Shown: positions 34,411 through 43,213, counted from the stretch's first letter. The stretch is DNA of 64,000 bases from Streptomyces xinghaiensis S187 (GCF_000220705.2 NZ_CP023202.1:1240001-1304000), one strand, 5' to 3'. Made by a program: numbers and translations. The notes: generated by a model from the letters alone, not told the origin.

Positions 34411-34714
34411 GACTGCCTCCAGGACATGAGCCGCGTTCCGCGGCGGCGCGGCGCCCGGGCCGGCGGGCCGCCGGCGGGATGGGCCGTGCCTCCTTCAGGC
34501 TAGGCAGAGGCGTCCTCGCCGCGCATCCGGAGGCGGGCCGCCTCCGGATGCGGGCGGCGGGTGACGGGGGTGACGGTGCTCACCCGTCACGGCCCGGGAA
34601 TCCGCTGTGCCGAGGCGGCCGCGCTCCGCAGAATGGGCGGTGTCCACTCCGGGTGGCCGCCCCGTCCCGGCCGTCCCGTCCACCGTCACAGCAGTCACAG
34701 CAGGGAGCAGCCCG
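34411..34714. other. Divergent intergenic region with strong palindromes
   Basis: A 304-bp region between the DUF7144 gene (minus) and the PLP enzyme gene (plus), with no supportable gene. It contains an 8-bp-arm palindrome at 34459-34475 and the 15-bp-arm palindrome at 34522-34552. Promoters for both flanking genes must lie here. Confidence 0.5.
34522..34552. promoter_or_regulatory. 31-bp perfect palindrome between divergent genes
   Basis: The 15-bp arms 34522-34536 and 34538-34552 (core GCATCCGGAGGCGG) are exact inverse copies around a single G. It lies 112 bp from the DUF7144 start and 163 bp from the PLP enzyme start. A terminator is not expected between divergent genes, so a large operator or a transcript-leader hairpin are the options. 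Confidence 0.55.
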
Positions 34715-35719
34715 TTGCAGCGTCTCGACCCCGCCGAGGTGAAAGCGGCCGCCGACCGGACCGCCGGGCACATCCGGCCGGTGAGCGTGGTCCCCGTCGA
34801 GCCGGGCGGCGTCCTCGCCGCCCGCGGCGGAACGGGCCCGGAGCGGGAGGATCCGGAGCCGTACCGGTTGTGGCTGGCGCTGGAGCAGATGCAGCACACC
34901 GGTTCCTACAAGGCGCGCGGCGCCTGGAACTTCGTCGCCGCCCACCGCGACGCCGGGACCCTCCCGGCCGCCGGGGTGACCATCGCCTCCGGTGGCAACG
35001 CCGGACTGGCCTGCGCCTGGGCAGCCCGGCGGTGCGGGGCGCGGGCGACGGTCTTCCTCCCGGCCACCGCTCCGGAGGTCAAGGTCGAACGGCTGCGCGG
35101 TTACGGTGCCGAGGTGCGGCTGACCGGCTCCACCTACGCGGAGGCGCTCGCCGCCTGCGAGGAGTTCGCGGCCTCCACCGGCGCGCTGCGCTCCCACGCC
35201 TACGACCATCCGCTGATCGCCGCGGGGGCGGGGACGCTGGCGGAGGAGATCCGGCAGCGGGTTCCCGAGGCGGACACCCTCGTGGTCGCCGTCGGCGGCG
35301 GCGGGCTCTTCGCCGGGGTGGCCACCGCCGCCGGCCGGCACGGCCTGCGGACCGTCGCCGTCGAACCCGAGCACTGCAGGGCGCTCAACGCCGCCGTGGA
35401 GGCGGGGCGGATCGTGGACGTCACGGTGGACTCCGTCGCCGCCGACTCCCTCGGCGCCCCCCGCACCTCCGAGATGGCGCTGTCGGCGGCGCTCGGCGCC
35501 GACGCGCGGTCGGTGCTGGTGCCCGACGCGGAGATCGTCCGGGCCCGCCGGGCGCTGTGGGAGGACCGGCGGCTGGTGGTGGAGACCGGCGCGGCGAGCG
35601 CGCTCGCGGCCCTGACGGCCGGCGAGCCGTACGGATACCGGCCGTCCCCCGGGGAGAACGTCGTCGTGGTGCTGTGCGGCGCCAACACCGACCCGGGCGA
35701 CCTGGTGGAGCGGGACTGA
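34715..35719 (+). CDS. Threonine dehydratase-like PLP enzyme
   Basis: A 334-residue fold-type II PLP enzyme (threonine/serine dehydratase or hydroxyaspartate dehydratase group), which deaminates hydroxy-amino acids to keto acids. The Schiff-base lysine is K66 in TGSYKARGAWN. ASGGNAGLACAWAA binds the cofactor and substrate, and VVAVGGGGLFAGV holds the phosphate loop. The TTG start at 34715 has GGGAG 7 nt upstream; the ATG at 34607 would add 36 residues that do not look like the fold. It is followed by fdhD after 110 bp. The substrate is undetermined. Confidence 0.83.
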   Translation: MQRLDPAEVKAAADRTAGHIRPVSVVPVEPGGVLAARGGTGPEREDPEPYRLWLALEQMQHTGSYKARGAWNFVAAHRDAGTLPAAGVTIASGGNAGLACAWAARRCGARATVFLPATAPEVKVERLRGYGAEVRLTGSTYAEALAACEEFAASTGALRSHAYDHPLIAAGAGTLAEEIRQRVPEADTLVVAVGGGGLFAGVATAAGRHGLRTVAVEPEHCRALNAAVEAGRIVDVTVDSVAADSLGAPRTSEMALSAALGADARSVLVPDAEIVRARRALWEDRRLVVETGAASALAALTAGEPYGYRPSPGENVVVVLCGANTDPGDLVERD

Positions 35720-35829
35720 CCGCACCCGGAACCGGCCGCGGCGGAAACCACCCCGCCCGTCCCGCGCGGCGCCGCCGATCCGGGGCATACGGTGGCCGTC
35801 GGGACGGACACGCAGGCGGGAGACAGCAC

Positions 35830-36657
35830 ATGGGCCGGGTCACCGAGCGGCGGCGGGTCGTACGGATCCGGGACGGCGCGGTGAGCGCGCGACCGGACAC
35901 GCTCGTCGCGGAGGAGCCCCTGGAGATCCGGCTGGGCGGCAAGCCGCTCGCGATCACCATGCGCACCCCCGGTGACGACTTCGCGCTCGCCGCCGGTTTC
36001 CTGGTGAGCGAGGGCGTTCTGGGGCGGGCGGAGGAGCTGACCGGCATCGCCTACTGCGCCGGGGCCACCGCCGACGGGGGCAACACGTACAACGTGGTGG
36101 ACGTCCGGCTCGCCCCGGGGGTGCCGGTGCCCTCCATCACCCTGGAGCGCAACGTCTACACGACCTCCTCCTGCGGGCTCTGCGGCAAGGCCAGCCTCGA
36201 CGCCGTGCGCACCACGGCCCGCTGGCCGATCGCCGACGAGCCGCCGGTCCGCGTCACGCCCGGGGTGCTGGCCGGGCTGCCGGAGCGGCTGCGCGCCGCC
36301 CAGCGGGTGTTCGACCGGACGGGCGGTCTGCACGCGGCCGGACTGTTCTCGCCCGAGGGCGAGTTGCTGGACCTGCGGGAGGACGTCGGCCGGCACAACG
36401 CCGTCGACAAGCTGGTGGGGCGGGCGCTGCAGGACGGGCGGCTGCCGCTGTCGCGGTGCGTGCTGCTGGTCTCCGGGCGCGCCTCGTTCGAGCTGGCGCA
36501 GAAGGCGGTGATGGCCGGAATCCCGGTCCTGGCGGCCGTCTCCGCGCCGTCCTCGCTCGCGGTGGACCTCGCCGAGGAGGCCGGGCTGACCCTCGTCGGC
36601 TTCCTCCGCGGCGCGTCGATGAACGTCTACGCGGGCGCGGAGCGCGTCGAGGTGTGA
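35830..36657 (+). CDS. fdhD: FdhD formate dehydrogenase accessory sulfurtransferase
   Basis: A 275-residue FdhD/NarQ protein, which passes sulfur from a cysteine desulfurase to the molybdenum cofactor so that formate dehydrogenase becomes active. The redox-active pair is C115/C118 in TTSSCGLCGKAS. Other family segments are EEPLEIRLGG, RTPGDDFALAAGF, REDVGRHNAVDKL and SGRASFELAQKA. The ATG at 35830 has GGGAG 7-8 nt upstream. No formate dehydrogenase gene lies in the window. Confidence 0.93.
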   Translation: MGRVTERRRVVRIRDGAVSARPDTLVAEEPLEIRLGGKPLAITMRTPGDDFALAAGFLVSEGVLGRAEELTGIAYCAGATADGGNTYNVVDVRLAPGVPVPSITLERNVYTTSSCGLCGKASLDAVRTTARWPIADEPPVRVTPGVLAGLPERLRAAQRVFDRTGGLHAAGLFSPEGELLDLREDVGRHNAVDKLVGRALQDGRLPLSRCVLLVSGRASFELAQKAVMAGIPVLAAVSAPSSLAVDLAEEAGLTLVGFLRGASMNVYAGAERVEV

Positions 36658-36964
36658 GGGCCCGGAAGCGGACCGGCCCCGGACCGGGCACGGGAGCGCG
36701 GCCGGGAGCGCCACCGGCCGCGCCGCGCCCCGCGCGGTGGCGCCCCGTGAAGCCCCGGTGCCCGTCCGGCGGGGATCGCGTGGAGACGGCGAAAGACGAA
36801 CTGACTCTCCGGTCAGGTATCGGCCGAGGTCAGCGCACCGCTCCGCCATTTCCCCACCTGACCTGCACATGTACCGCACTCTACGGTTGCGGTGCGAACC
36901 TCACGCCGATCGGGATCCATCGGGTACCGTCACCGCGCTGTGCGAAGTTCCGAGGAGCGATGCG
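36658..36964 (+). promoter_or_regulatory. Intergenic region upstream of the acyl-CoA ligase gene
   Basis: A 307-bp gap with no gene. The first half is plain GC-rich sequence. The second half (36795-36915) is less GC-rich and carries several CCTGAC/GGTCAG-like elements and the inverted repeat CCGCA ... TGCGG, so the ligase promoter is probably there. Confidence 0.4.
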
Positions 36965-38788
36965 TTGCGCGACATCTCCACCCCCGCCGTCACGGCGGCG
37001 CCCCGGGCCGGCGGCCTGGCCGACGCCGTCTTCGACCGCGCCGCCCGGGAGCCGGACAAGGTCGTCCTGGGCCGCAAGTCGGACGGCGTGTGGCGGGACG
37101 TGACCGCGGCGCGGTTCCGGGACGAGGTGATGGCGCTCGCCAAGGGACTGATAGCCCAGGGCGTCCGCTTCGCCGACCGCGTCGCCATCATGGCCCGGAC
37201 CCGCTACGAGTGGACGCTCTTCGACTTCGCCCTGTGGAGCATCGGCGCCCAGCCCATCCCGATCTACCCGACCTCCTCCGCCGAGCAGGTCCTGTGGATC
37301 CTCCACGACGCGGACGTCTCGGCCTGCGTCGTCGAGCACGAGGACCACGCCATGACCGTCGGCTCGGTGATCGACCGGCTGCCGCGGATGGGCCGGCTGT
37401 GGCAGCTCAACGCCGACGCGGTCGGGCAGCTCAGCGCCGCCGGGGCCCATATCGAGGACGATGTGGTGCACCGCCACCGGCGCGCCGTCACCCCCGACTC
37501 GACCGCCACGGTGATCTACACCTCCGGCACCACCGGCCGTCCCAAGGGCTGCGTGCTGACCCACGCCAACTTCCTCTTCGAGACCGACACGATGGTCACC
37601 CGCTGGGAGCCGGTCTTCCACTCCCGGCCCGGTGACGAGCCGTCGACCCTGCTCTTCCTGCCGGTCTCCCACGTCTTCGGCCGGATGGTGGAGGTCGCGG
37701 CGGTCCGCCACGGCGTGAAACTCGGCCACCAGCCGAACCTCGCGGCGAGCGAACTCCTCCCGGATCTGGCCGTGTTCCAGCCCACCTTCGTCCTCGCCGT
37801 GCCGCACGTCTTCGAGAAGATCTTCCACGCGGCCCGGCGGAAGGCGGAGGCCGAGGGCCGGGTCAAGCCCTTCGACCGGGCGGTGGAGGTGGCGGTGCGC
37901 TACGCCGAGGCGCTGGAGGACCGGGCCTTCGGGGCGGGCTCCGGGCCCGGCCCCGGGCTGCGGATGCAGCACCAGCTCTTCGACAAGCTCGTCTACGGCA
38001 AGCTGCGCGCGGCCATGGGCGGCCGCATCCGGCACGCCATGTCGGGCGGTTCGGCGATGGAGCGCCGGCTCGGGCTGTTCTTCGCGGGCGCCGGCGTCAC
38101 CGTCTACGAGGGCTACGGGCTGACCGAGTCGACCGCCGCCGCCACCGCCAACCCCCCGGAGCGCACCCGCTACGGCACCGTCGGCCTGCCCGTCCCCGGC
38201 ACCTCCGTGCACATCGCGGAGGACGGCGAGATCTGGCTGCACGGCGGGAACGTCTTCGGCGGCTACCTCAACGAGCCCAAGGCCACCCACGAGACCCTGC
38301 GCGACGGCTGGCTGGCCACCGGGGACCTCGGTTCGCTCGACGAGGACGGCTATCTCACCATCACCGGGCGGAAGAAGGAGATCCTGGTGACCTCCAGCGG
38401 AAAGACCGTCTCCCCGGGGCCGCTGGAGGAGCGGGTGCGGCTGCATCCGCTGGTCGCCCAGTGCATCGTCGTCGGCAACGACCGGCCCTATGTCGCCGCG
38501 CTGGTCACCCTGGACCCGGAGGCCGTGGACCACTGGCTGCGGATGCGCGGCAAGCCGCGGCTCAAGGCCTCGGAGCTGGTGCGGGACAAGGAGCTGGAGA
38601 CGGAGATCCGCCGCGCGGTCGTGGCCGCCAACACGATGGTGTCCAAGGCGGAGTCGATCCGCACCTTCCGCATCCTCTCCGCCCAGTTCTCCGAGGAGCA
38701 GGGGCTGCTCACCCCCTCGCTGAAGCTCAAGCGCAAGGCCATCGAGTCCGCGTACGCCGCCGAGGTCGAGGCCCTGTACCGCGGCTGA
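36965..38788 (+). CDS. Long-chain fatty acid-CoA ligase (AMP-forming)
   Basis: A 607-residue ANL-superfamily enzyme of the FadD15/long-chain type. Motifs are the AMP-binding P-loop YTSGTTGRPKG, LFLPVSHVFGR, YEGYGLTESTAA, ATGDLGSLDEDGYL and ITGRKKEILVTSSGKTVSP, which includes the catalytic region of the C-terminal lid. It activates fatty acids to acyl-CoA through acyl-AMP. The TTG at 36965 is preferred because GAGGAG lies 7 nt upstream; the nearby ATG at 36960 is out of frame. Confidence 0.9.
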   Translation: MRDISTPAVTAAPRAGGLADAVFDRAAREPDKVVLGRKSDGVWRDVTAARFRDEVMALAKGLIAQGVRFADRVAIMARTRYEWTLFDFALWSIGAQPIPIYPTSSAEQVLWILHDADVSACVVEHEDHAMTVGSVIDRLPRMGRLWQLNADAVGQLSAAGAHIEDDVVHRHRRAVTPDSTATVIYTSGTTGRPKGCVLTHANFLFETDTMVTRWEPVFHSRPGDEPSTLLFLPVSHVFGRMVEVAAVRHGVKLGHQPNLAASELLPDLAVFQPTFVLAVPHVFEKIFHAARRKAEAEGRVKPFDRAVEVAVRYAEALEDRAFGAGSGPGPGLRMQHQLFDKLVYGKLRAAMGGRIRHAMSGGSAMERRLGLFFAGAGVTVYEGYGLTESTAAATANPPERTRYGTVGLPVPGTSVHIAEDGEIWLHGGNVFGGYLNEPKATHETLRDGWLATGDLGSLDEDGYLTITGRKKEILVTSSGKTVSPGPLEERVRLHPLVAQCIVVGNDRPYVAALVTLDPEAVDHWLRMRGKPRLKASELVRDKELETEIRRAVVAANTMVSKAESIRTFRILSAQFSEEQGLLTPSLKLKRKAIESAYAAEVEALYRG

Positions 38789-38880
38789 ACGGGCGGCCCG
38801 CGGGCACCGCCGGGTCACCGGGGCAGCCGACGGGCCACGGAGGCGCCGCCGGGGCCCCGGCTTCCCCCGGGAACGGCGCC

Positions 38881-38938
38881 ACGCGGAATACGCTTACCGG
38901 AACGCGGAATACGCGGACCGTCATTGATCGTCCGATCA
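38881..38938 (+). promoter_or_regulatory. 21-bp-phased direct repeat and adjacent palindrome upstream of the aldo/keto reductase
   Basis: ACGCGGAATACGC occurs at 38881-38893 and again at 38902-38914, exactly two helical turns apart. It is followed by the palindrome TGATCG-TC-CGATCA at 38925-38938. All lie about 90-150 bp before the reductase start. A TetR- or MarR-type regulator could use the palindrome; none is encoded nearby. Confidence 0.5.
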
Positions 38939-39028
38939 GGGGCAGGAGCCGCGGGAGTGCCGCGGCTCCGCGTGACCGCGCACGACGACTTCCGAGTGAC
39001 CGCACGAGACGCAAAGGACCGACCGACC

Positions 39029-39862
39029 GTGAGCCACGTCCCCACAGTCACCCTCAACAACGGTGCCCGCATGCCGCAACTCGGCTTCGGCGTCTGGCAG
39101 ATCCCGGACGACGAGGCCGCCGCGGCCGTGACGGCCGCGCTGGAAGCGGGCTACCGCAGCATCGACACCGCCGCCGTCTACGGCAACGAGACCGGCACCG
39201 GCGCGGGCATCGCCCGCTCCGGCGTCCCCCGCGAGGACGTCTTCGTCACCACGAAGGTCTGGAACAGCGACCACGGTTACGACGCCACGCTGCGCGCCTT
39301 CGACACCTCGCTGGAGAAGCTCGGCCTGGACTACGTGGACCTGTACCTCATCCACTGGCCGCTGCCGAAGCGCGACCGCTACGTCGAGACCTACCGCGCC
39401 CTGGAGAAGATCGAGGAGGACGGCCGCGCCCGGGCGATCGGCGTCTCCAACTTCCTGCCCGGGCATCTGACCCGGCTGCTGGACGAGACGTCCGTCGTGC
39501 CCGCCGTCAACCAGATCGAGCTGCACCCCTGGTTCCAGCAGGCCGGCTCCCGCGCCTTCCACGCCGAGCACGGCATCGCCACCGAGGCGTGGTCCCCGCT
39601 CGGCCAGGGCAAGGGCCTGCTCGACGAACCCGTCATCGCCCGGCTCGCCGCGCGGCACGACCGCACCCCCGCGCAGATCGTGCTGCGCTGGCATCTGCAG
39701 CTCGGCAATGTGGCGATCCCCAAGTCCGCGACCCCGGCCCGGATCAAGGAGAACTTCGACGTCTTCGGCTTCGAGCTGGGCGAGGACGACATGGCGGCCC
39801 TCGCCGGCCTGGACTCCACCCGGCGCCTGGGCGCCGACCCGGCCACGGCCGACTTCAGCTGA
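39029..39862 (+). CDS. Aldo/keto reductase (2,5-diketo-D-gluconate reductase-like)
   Basis: A 277-residue NADPH-dependent AKR with the catalytic tetrad visible: Asp and Tyr in IDTAAVYGNETG, Lys in VTTKVWN and His in LIHWPLP. IGVSNFLPGHL and the cofactor-phosphate region IPKSATPARIKENFDVF fit AKR5-type enzymes, which reduce keto acids, sugars and aldehydes. The start is the GTG at 39029, with AAAGGA upstream. It is transcribed alone. Confidence 0.9.
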   Translation: MSHVPTVTLNNGARMPQLGFGVWQIPDDEAAAAVTAALEAGYRSIDTAAVYGNETGTGAGIARSGVPREDVFVTTKVWNSDHGYDATLRAFDTSLEKLGLDYVDLYLIHWPLPKRDRYVETYRALEKIEEDGRARAIGVSNFLPGHLTRLLDETSVVPAVNQIELHPWFQQAGSRAFHAEHGIATEAWSPLGQGKGLLDEPVIARLAARHDRTPAQIVLRWHLQLGNVAIPKSATPARIKENFDVFGFELGEDDMAALAGLDSTRRLGADPATADFS

Positions 39863-39948
39863 CCCCCGGCCCGGCGGCGCCCCCCGCCCCCGCGCGGCGG
39901 AACCCCCGCGTCCGCGCGGCGGGCGGCGGCCCGCCCCCGGAAAAGGCG

Positions 39949-39979
39949 TTGACCTCACGTTCGCTTGAGCTCCTACGGT
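39949..39979 (+). promoter_or_regulatory. SoxR-box promoter with 19-bp spacer
   Basis: TTGACC (39949-39954) and TACGGT (39974-39979) are separated by 19 bp, the overlong spacer of MerR-family promoters. The spacer region carries CCTCACGTTCGCTTGAGC (39953-39970), which matches the classical SoxR box CCTCAAGTTAACTTGAGG at 14 of 18 positions. Transcription would start about 7 nt downstream, close to the ATG at 39987. Confidence 0.75.
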
Positions 39980-39986
39980 GGCGGCC

Positions 39987-41951
39987 ATGGATATGGAAGT
40001 CACCGCGTGGACCTCGCTCCACCATGCCGCGAACGCCACCCGCAAGGACGACGGGCGGCCCTTCTCGCGGGAGACGCTCCGCCGCATCGGCGCCTTCGCC
40101 CGCCCCCACCGCACCCGGCTGAGCTGGTTCCTGCTGCTGAGCGTCGTCACGGCGGCCCTGGCCGTCGCCACCCCCGTGCTCGCCGGGCGCGTCGTCGACT
40201 CCATCGTGAAGAGCGCGCCCGCGGCCACCGTCACCTCACTGGCCGTGCTCATCGCCGTCATCGCGGTGGCCGAGGCCGGGCTCGGGCTGCTGGCCCGCCG
40301 GCTCTCCGCCGGCATCGGCGAGGGGCTCATCCTCGATCTGCGCACGACGGTCTTCGACCATGTGCAGCGGATGCCCGTCGCCTTCTTCACCCGGACCCGC
40401 ACCGGCGCCCTGGTCAGCCGGCTCAACAACGACGTCATCGGCGCGCAGCGCGCGTTCAGCGACACCCTCTCCGGGGTCGTCGGCAACCTCGTCACGCTGG
40501 CGCTCACCCTGGTCGTGATGGTCAGCCTCTCCTGGCGGATCACCCTGCTGGCGCTGCTCCTGCTGCCGGTGTTCGTGCTGCCCGCGCGCCGGATGGGCGC
40601 CCGGCTGGCCCGGCTGCGGCGGGAGGCCGCGCGCTGCAACTCCGAGATGAGCACCCAGATGACGGAGCGTTTCTCCGCGCCCGGCGCCACCCTCGTGAAG
40701 CTCTTCGGGCGGCCCGCGGAGGAGTCGGCCGAGTTCGCCGCCCGCGCCCGGCGGGTGCGGGACATCGGCGTCCGCACCGCGATGACGCAGACGGTCTTCA
40801 TCACCGCCCTGACCCTGGTCTCCGCCCTCGCCCTGGCCCTCGTCTACGGCCTCGGCGGCTTCTACGCGCTGCGCGGCAGCCTGGAGCCGGGCGCCGTCGT
40901 CGCGCTGGCCCTGCTGCTCACCCGGCTCTACGCACCGCTGACCGCCCTGGCCGGGGCCCGGGTCGAGGTGATGAGCGCCATGGTCAGCTTCGAGCGGGTC
41001 TTCGAGGTGCTGGACCTGAAGCCGCTGATCGGGGAGAAGCCGGACGCGGTGCGCGTGCCGGACGGCCCGGTGTCCGTGGAGTTCGACCGGGTGTCCTTCG
41101 GCTACCCGTCGGCGGACAAGGTGTCCCTGGCCTCCCTGGAGGAGGTTGCCGTGCTCGACACCCGGGGCGGCACCGAGGTGCTGCACGAGGTGTCGTTCCG
41201 CGTCGAACCCGGCCGCATGGTCGCGCTCGTCGGCTCCTCGGGCGCCGGCAAGTCCACCATCGCGCAACTGCTCCCGCGGCTGTACGACGTGGACAGCGGG
41301 GCCGTCCGGCTCTCCGGCACGGACGTCCGCGACCTGACGGCCGAGTCGGTGCGGGCGACGGTCGGCCTGGTGACCCAGGACGGCCACCTCTTCCACGAGT
41401 CGGTGCGGGCCAACCTGCTGCTGGCCCGCCCGGAGGCCGGCGAGGAGGAGCTGTGGGAGGTGCTGCGCCGGGCCCGGCTCGACGGGCTGATCGCCGAACT
41501 CCCCGACGGCCTCGACACCATCGTCGGCGAACGCGGCTACCGGCTCTCCGGCGGCGAGCGCCAGCGGCTGACCATCGCCCGGCTGCTGCTGGCCCGGCAG
41601 CGGGTGGTCGTCCTGGACGAGGCCACCGCGCATCTGGACTCCACCTCCGAGGCGGCGGTGCAGGAGGCCCTGGGCGAGGCGCTGTCCGGGCGGACGGCCG
41701 TGGTGATCGCCCACCGGCTGTCGACCGTACGGGCGGCGGACGAGATCCTCGTCATCGAGGACGGGCGGATCGCCGAACGCGGCACCCACGGGGAACTGCT
41801 GGCCCGGGGCGGCCGCTACGAGGAGCTGTACCGCACCCAGTTCGACGAGCCCGGCGCGGAGCCGGACGCCCTCACCCCGGCGGGCGCGCCCGGCGCACCG
41901 GCGGGAACGGCGGCCTCCGGCACGGCGGCCGGGACGGCGGGGATCGCGTGA
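39987..41951 (+). CDS. ABC exporter, fused membrane and ATPase domains (MsbA/multidrug type)
   Basis: A 654-residue half-transporter: a six-helix membrane domain (about residues 35-330) and an ATPase domain with Walker A GSSGAGKST, signature YRLSGGERQRLTIA and Walker B VVVLDEATAHLDS. It should work as a homodimer exporting drugs or redox-active metabolites. The ATG at 39987 is taken because the SoxR-type -10 box ends at 39979, which predicts a leaderless mRNA beginning at or beside this ATG; no SD is present. The C-terminus is an Ala/Gly/Pro tail. Its GTGA stop overlaps the DUF402 gene. Confidence 0.9.
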   Translation: MDMEVTAWTSLHHAANATRKDDGRPFSRETLRRIGAFARPHRTRLSWFLLLSVVTAALAVATPVLAGRVVDSIVKSAPAATVTSLAVLIAVIAVAEAGLGLLARRLSAGIGEGLILDLRTTVFDHVQRMPVAFFTRTRTGALVSRLNNDVIGAQRAFSDTLSGVVGNLVTLALTLVVMVSLSWRITLLALLLLPVFVLPARRMGARLARLRREAARCNSEMSTQMTERFSAPGATLVKLFGRPAEESAEFAARARRVRDIGVRTAMTQTVFITALTLVSALALALVYGLGGFYALRGSLEPGAVVALALLLTRLYAPLTALAGARVEVMSAMVSFERVFEVLDLKPLIGEKPDAVRVPDGPVSVEFDRVSFGYPSADKVSLASLEEVAVLDTRGGTEVLHEVSFRVEPGRMVALVGSSGAGKSTIAQLLPRLYDVDSGAVRLSGTDVRDLTAESVRATVGLVTQDGHLFHESVRANLLLARPEAGEEELWEVLRRARLDGLIAELPDGLDTIVGERGYRLSGGERQRLTIARLLLARQRVVVLDEATAHLDSTSEAAVQEALGEALSGRTAVVIAHRLSTVRAADEILVIEDGRIAERGTHGELLARGGRYEELYRTQFDEPGAEPDALTPAGAPGAPAGTAASGTAAGTAGIA

Positions 41952-42484
41952 ACGGCGGGGGACCGAACGGCGCGAAGGGCGGACGGCTGGTGCCCGGCGC
42001 CCAGGTCACCGTACGGCTCGTCAAGACCCCCCGCCCGGACACGAGCTATCCGGCGGCCGTGGTCGGCGACGACGGAACGCGGATCGTGGTGCGGGCGCCG
42101 TGGGCGGGGGGCACGGCGCGCGACTTCGGCTTCGTCCGGTTCGAGCCCGGCGACGTGTTCACCGAGCACTTCTGGCGCGACCGCTGGTACGCCGTCAAGG
42201 AGGTCCGGGCGGCGGACGGCACCCTCAAGGGCTGGTACTGCGATGTGACGCGGCCGGCGCGGGTGACGGAGGAGGACGGCGGCACCCTCGTCGTCGCCGA
42301 TCTCGACCTCGACCTGTGGCGGTCGGCCGACGGCCGGCTCGTCCTCCGCCTCGACGAGGACGAGTTCGCCGCGAGCGGCCTCGCCGGACGCGACCCCGGG
42401 GCGGCGGCCCGCGCCGAGGCGGCCCTGGACGAACTCGAACGGCTCGCCCGGCACGACGACGGGTTCACCGCACTGACCGGTTAG
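41948..42484 (+). CDS. DUF402 domain protein
   Basis: A 178-residue protein with the DUF402 core (FVRFEPGDVFTEHFWRDRWYAVKEV, GWYCDVTRPA, DLDLDLWR, VLRLDEDEF). Relatives include nucleoside phosphatases and FAU-1-like RNA-binding proteins; which applies here is open. The GTG at 41948 overlaps the exporter stop by 4 nt, so it should share the redox-type regulation of that gene. Confidence 0.82.
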   Translation: MNGGGPNGAKGGRLVPGAQVTVRLVKTPRPDTSYPAAVVGDDGTRIVVRAPWAGGTARDFGFVRFEPGDVFTEHFWRDRWYAVKEVRAADGTLKGWYCDVTRPARVTEEDGGTLVVADLDLDLWRSADGRLVLRLDEDEFAASGLAGRDPGAAARAEAALDELERLARHDDGFTALTG

Positions 42485-42776
42485 GGCCGGGGACGGGCCC
42501 CGCCCCCGCTCCGCGCTCCCGCCCGGCCGGCGGCGGGAGCGCGGAGGGGACCATGCCGAACACGGCGATCTTCCGTACCGCGACCAGGGCGGCCACCAGC
42601 AGGATGCCGTCCCAGGCGGGGTCGTGCGACAGCCGCAGCAGACCGGCCGCCGTGAGGAAGTCCAGCAGCACCCGCAGGGCGAGACGCGGCCGGCGGGTGC
42701 CCGCGAGGGCGGCGAGAGCGGAGAGCAGACCGGCCGCGGTGACGAGCAGCGCGGCCGTCTCCAGCAGGGAGTTCAC
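42465..42776 (-). CDS. Small membrane protein of unknown function
   Basis: A 103-residue protein with three hydrophobic stretches (LLETAALLVTAAGLLSALAAL, ALRVLLDFLTAAGLL, GILLVAALVAVRKIAVFGM) and a disordered Pro/Gly/Arg tail. The GTG at 42776 overlaps the stop of the DUF1622 gene (GTGA), so the two form an operon. The last 20 nt overlap the DUF402 gene on the other strand. No family is recognised. Confidence 0.7.
   Translation of the reverse strand: MNSLLETAALLVTAAGLLSALAALAGTRRPRLALRVLLDFLTAAGLLRLSHDPAWDGILLVAALVAVRKIAVFGMVPSALPPPAGRERGAGAGPVPGPNRSVR
42509..42546. terminator. 15-bp-arm hairpin after the DUF402 gene, inside the 3' end of the opposing gene
   Basis: Arms 42509-42523 and 42532-42546 (core CCGCGCTCCCGCC) are exact inverse copies around 8 nt. 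It starts 25 nt after the DUF402 stop and is probably its terminator. On the minus strand it falls in the last codons of the 42465-42776 reading frame. Confidence 0.7.
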
Positions 42777-43213
42777 CGCCCCGGTTCCCCGGCGGAACGC
42801 GGATGACCGGTCTTCTCCGTGCCCACGGGCGGGTCGTCCCCGCGTTCGAGTTCGGCGCGCTCATGGGCGATTTCCCGGGCGAGGAAGAAGTTGAGCGCGG
42901 TCCGGATGGCGGCGATCGCCGCGAGCTGCCCGATCTCGGTGAAGCTGGGCGCCACCGCCGTGCGCAGCACGTCACCGGCGAGCTGGAACTCCAGCCCCAG
43001 CGCGAGGAACCGGCCCAGGGTCAGACGGATCCCGTTGAACCCCCGGGCCCGGCCGCGGGCCCGGACCAGGGCCGTCAGGAAACGGGCGAAGGCCCAGACG
43101 GCGCCGATGAAGATGATCAGGGCACCGGCGGCCTCCACGAGGCGGACCAGCAGCCCGACGGCATCGCGCAGCCATGACTCCGGCAGGAGCTCAACAGAAA
43201 GGATCACGCCCAC
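42773..43213 (-). CDS. DUF1622 membrane protein
   Basis: A 146-residue protein with an N-terminal amphipathic segment (SWLRDAVGLLVRLVEAAGALIIFIGAVWAFARFL). It continues with the family's conserved RLTLGRFLALGLEFQLAGDVLRTAVAPS and IAAIRTALNFFLAREI, as in DUF1622. The function of the family is unknown. The GTG at 43213 or the GTG at 43207 may be used; neither has a strong SD. It is coupled to the small membrane protein that follows. Confidence 0.82.
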   Translation of the reverse strand: MGVILSVELLPESWLRDAVGLLVRLVEAAGALIIFIGAVWAFARFLTALVRARGRARGFNGIRLTLGRFLALGLEFQLAGDVLRTAVAPSFTEIGQLAAIAAIRTALNFFLAREIAHERAELERGDDPPVGTEKTGHPRSAGEPGR

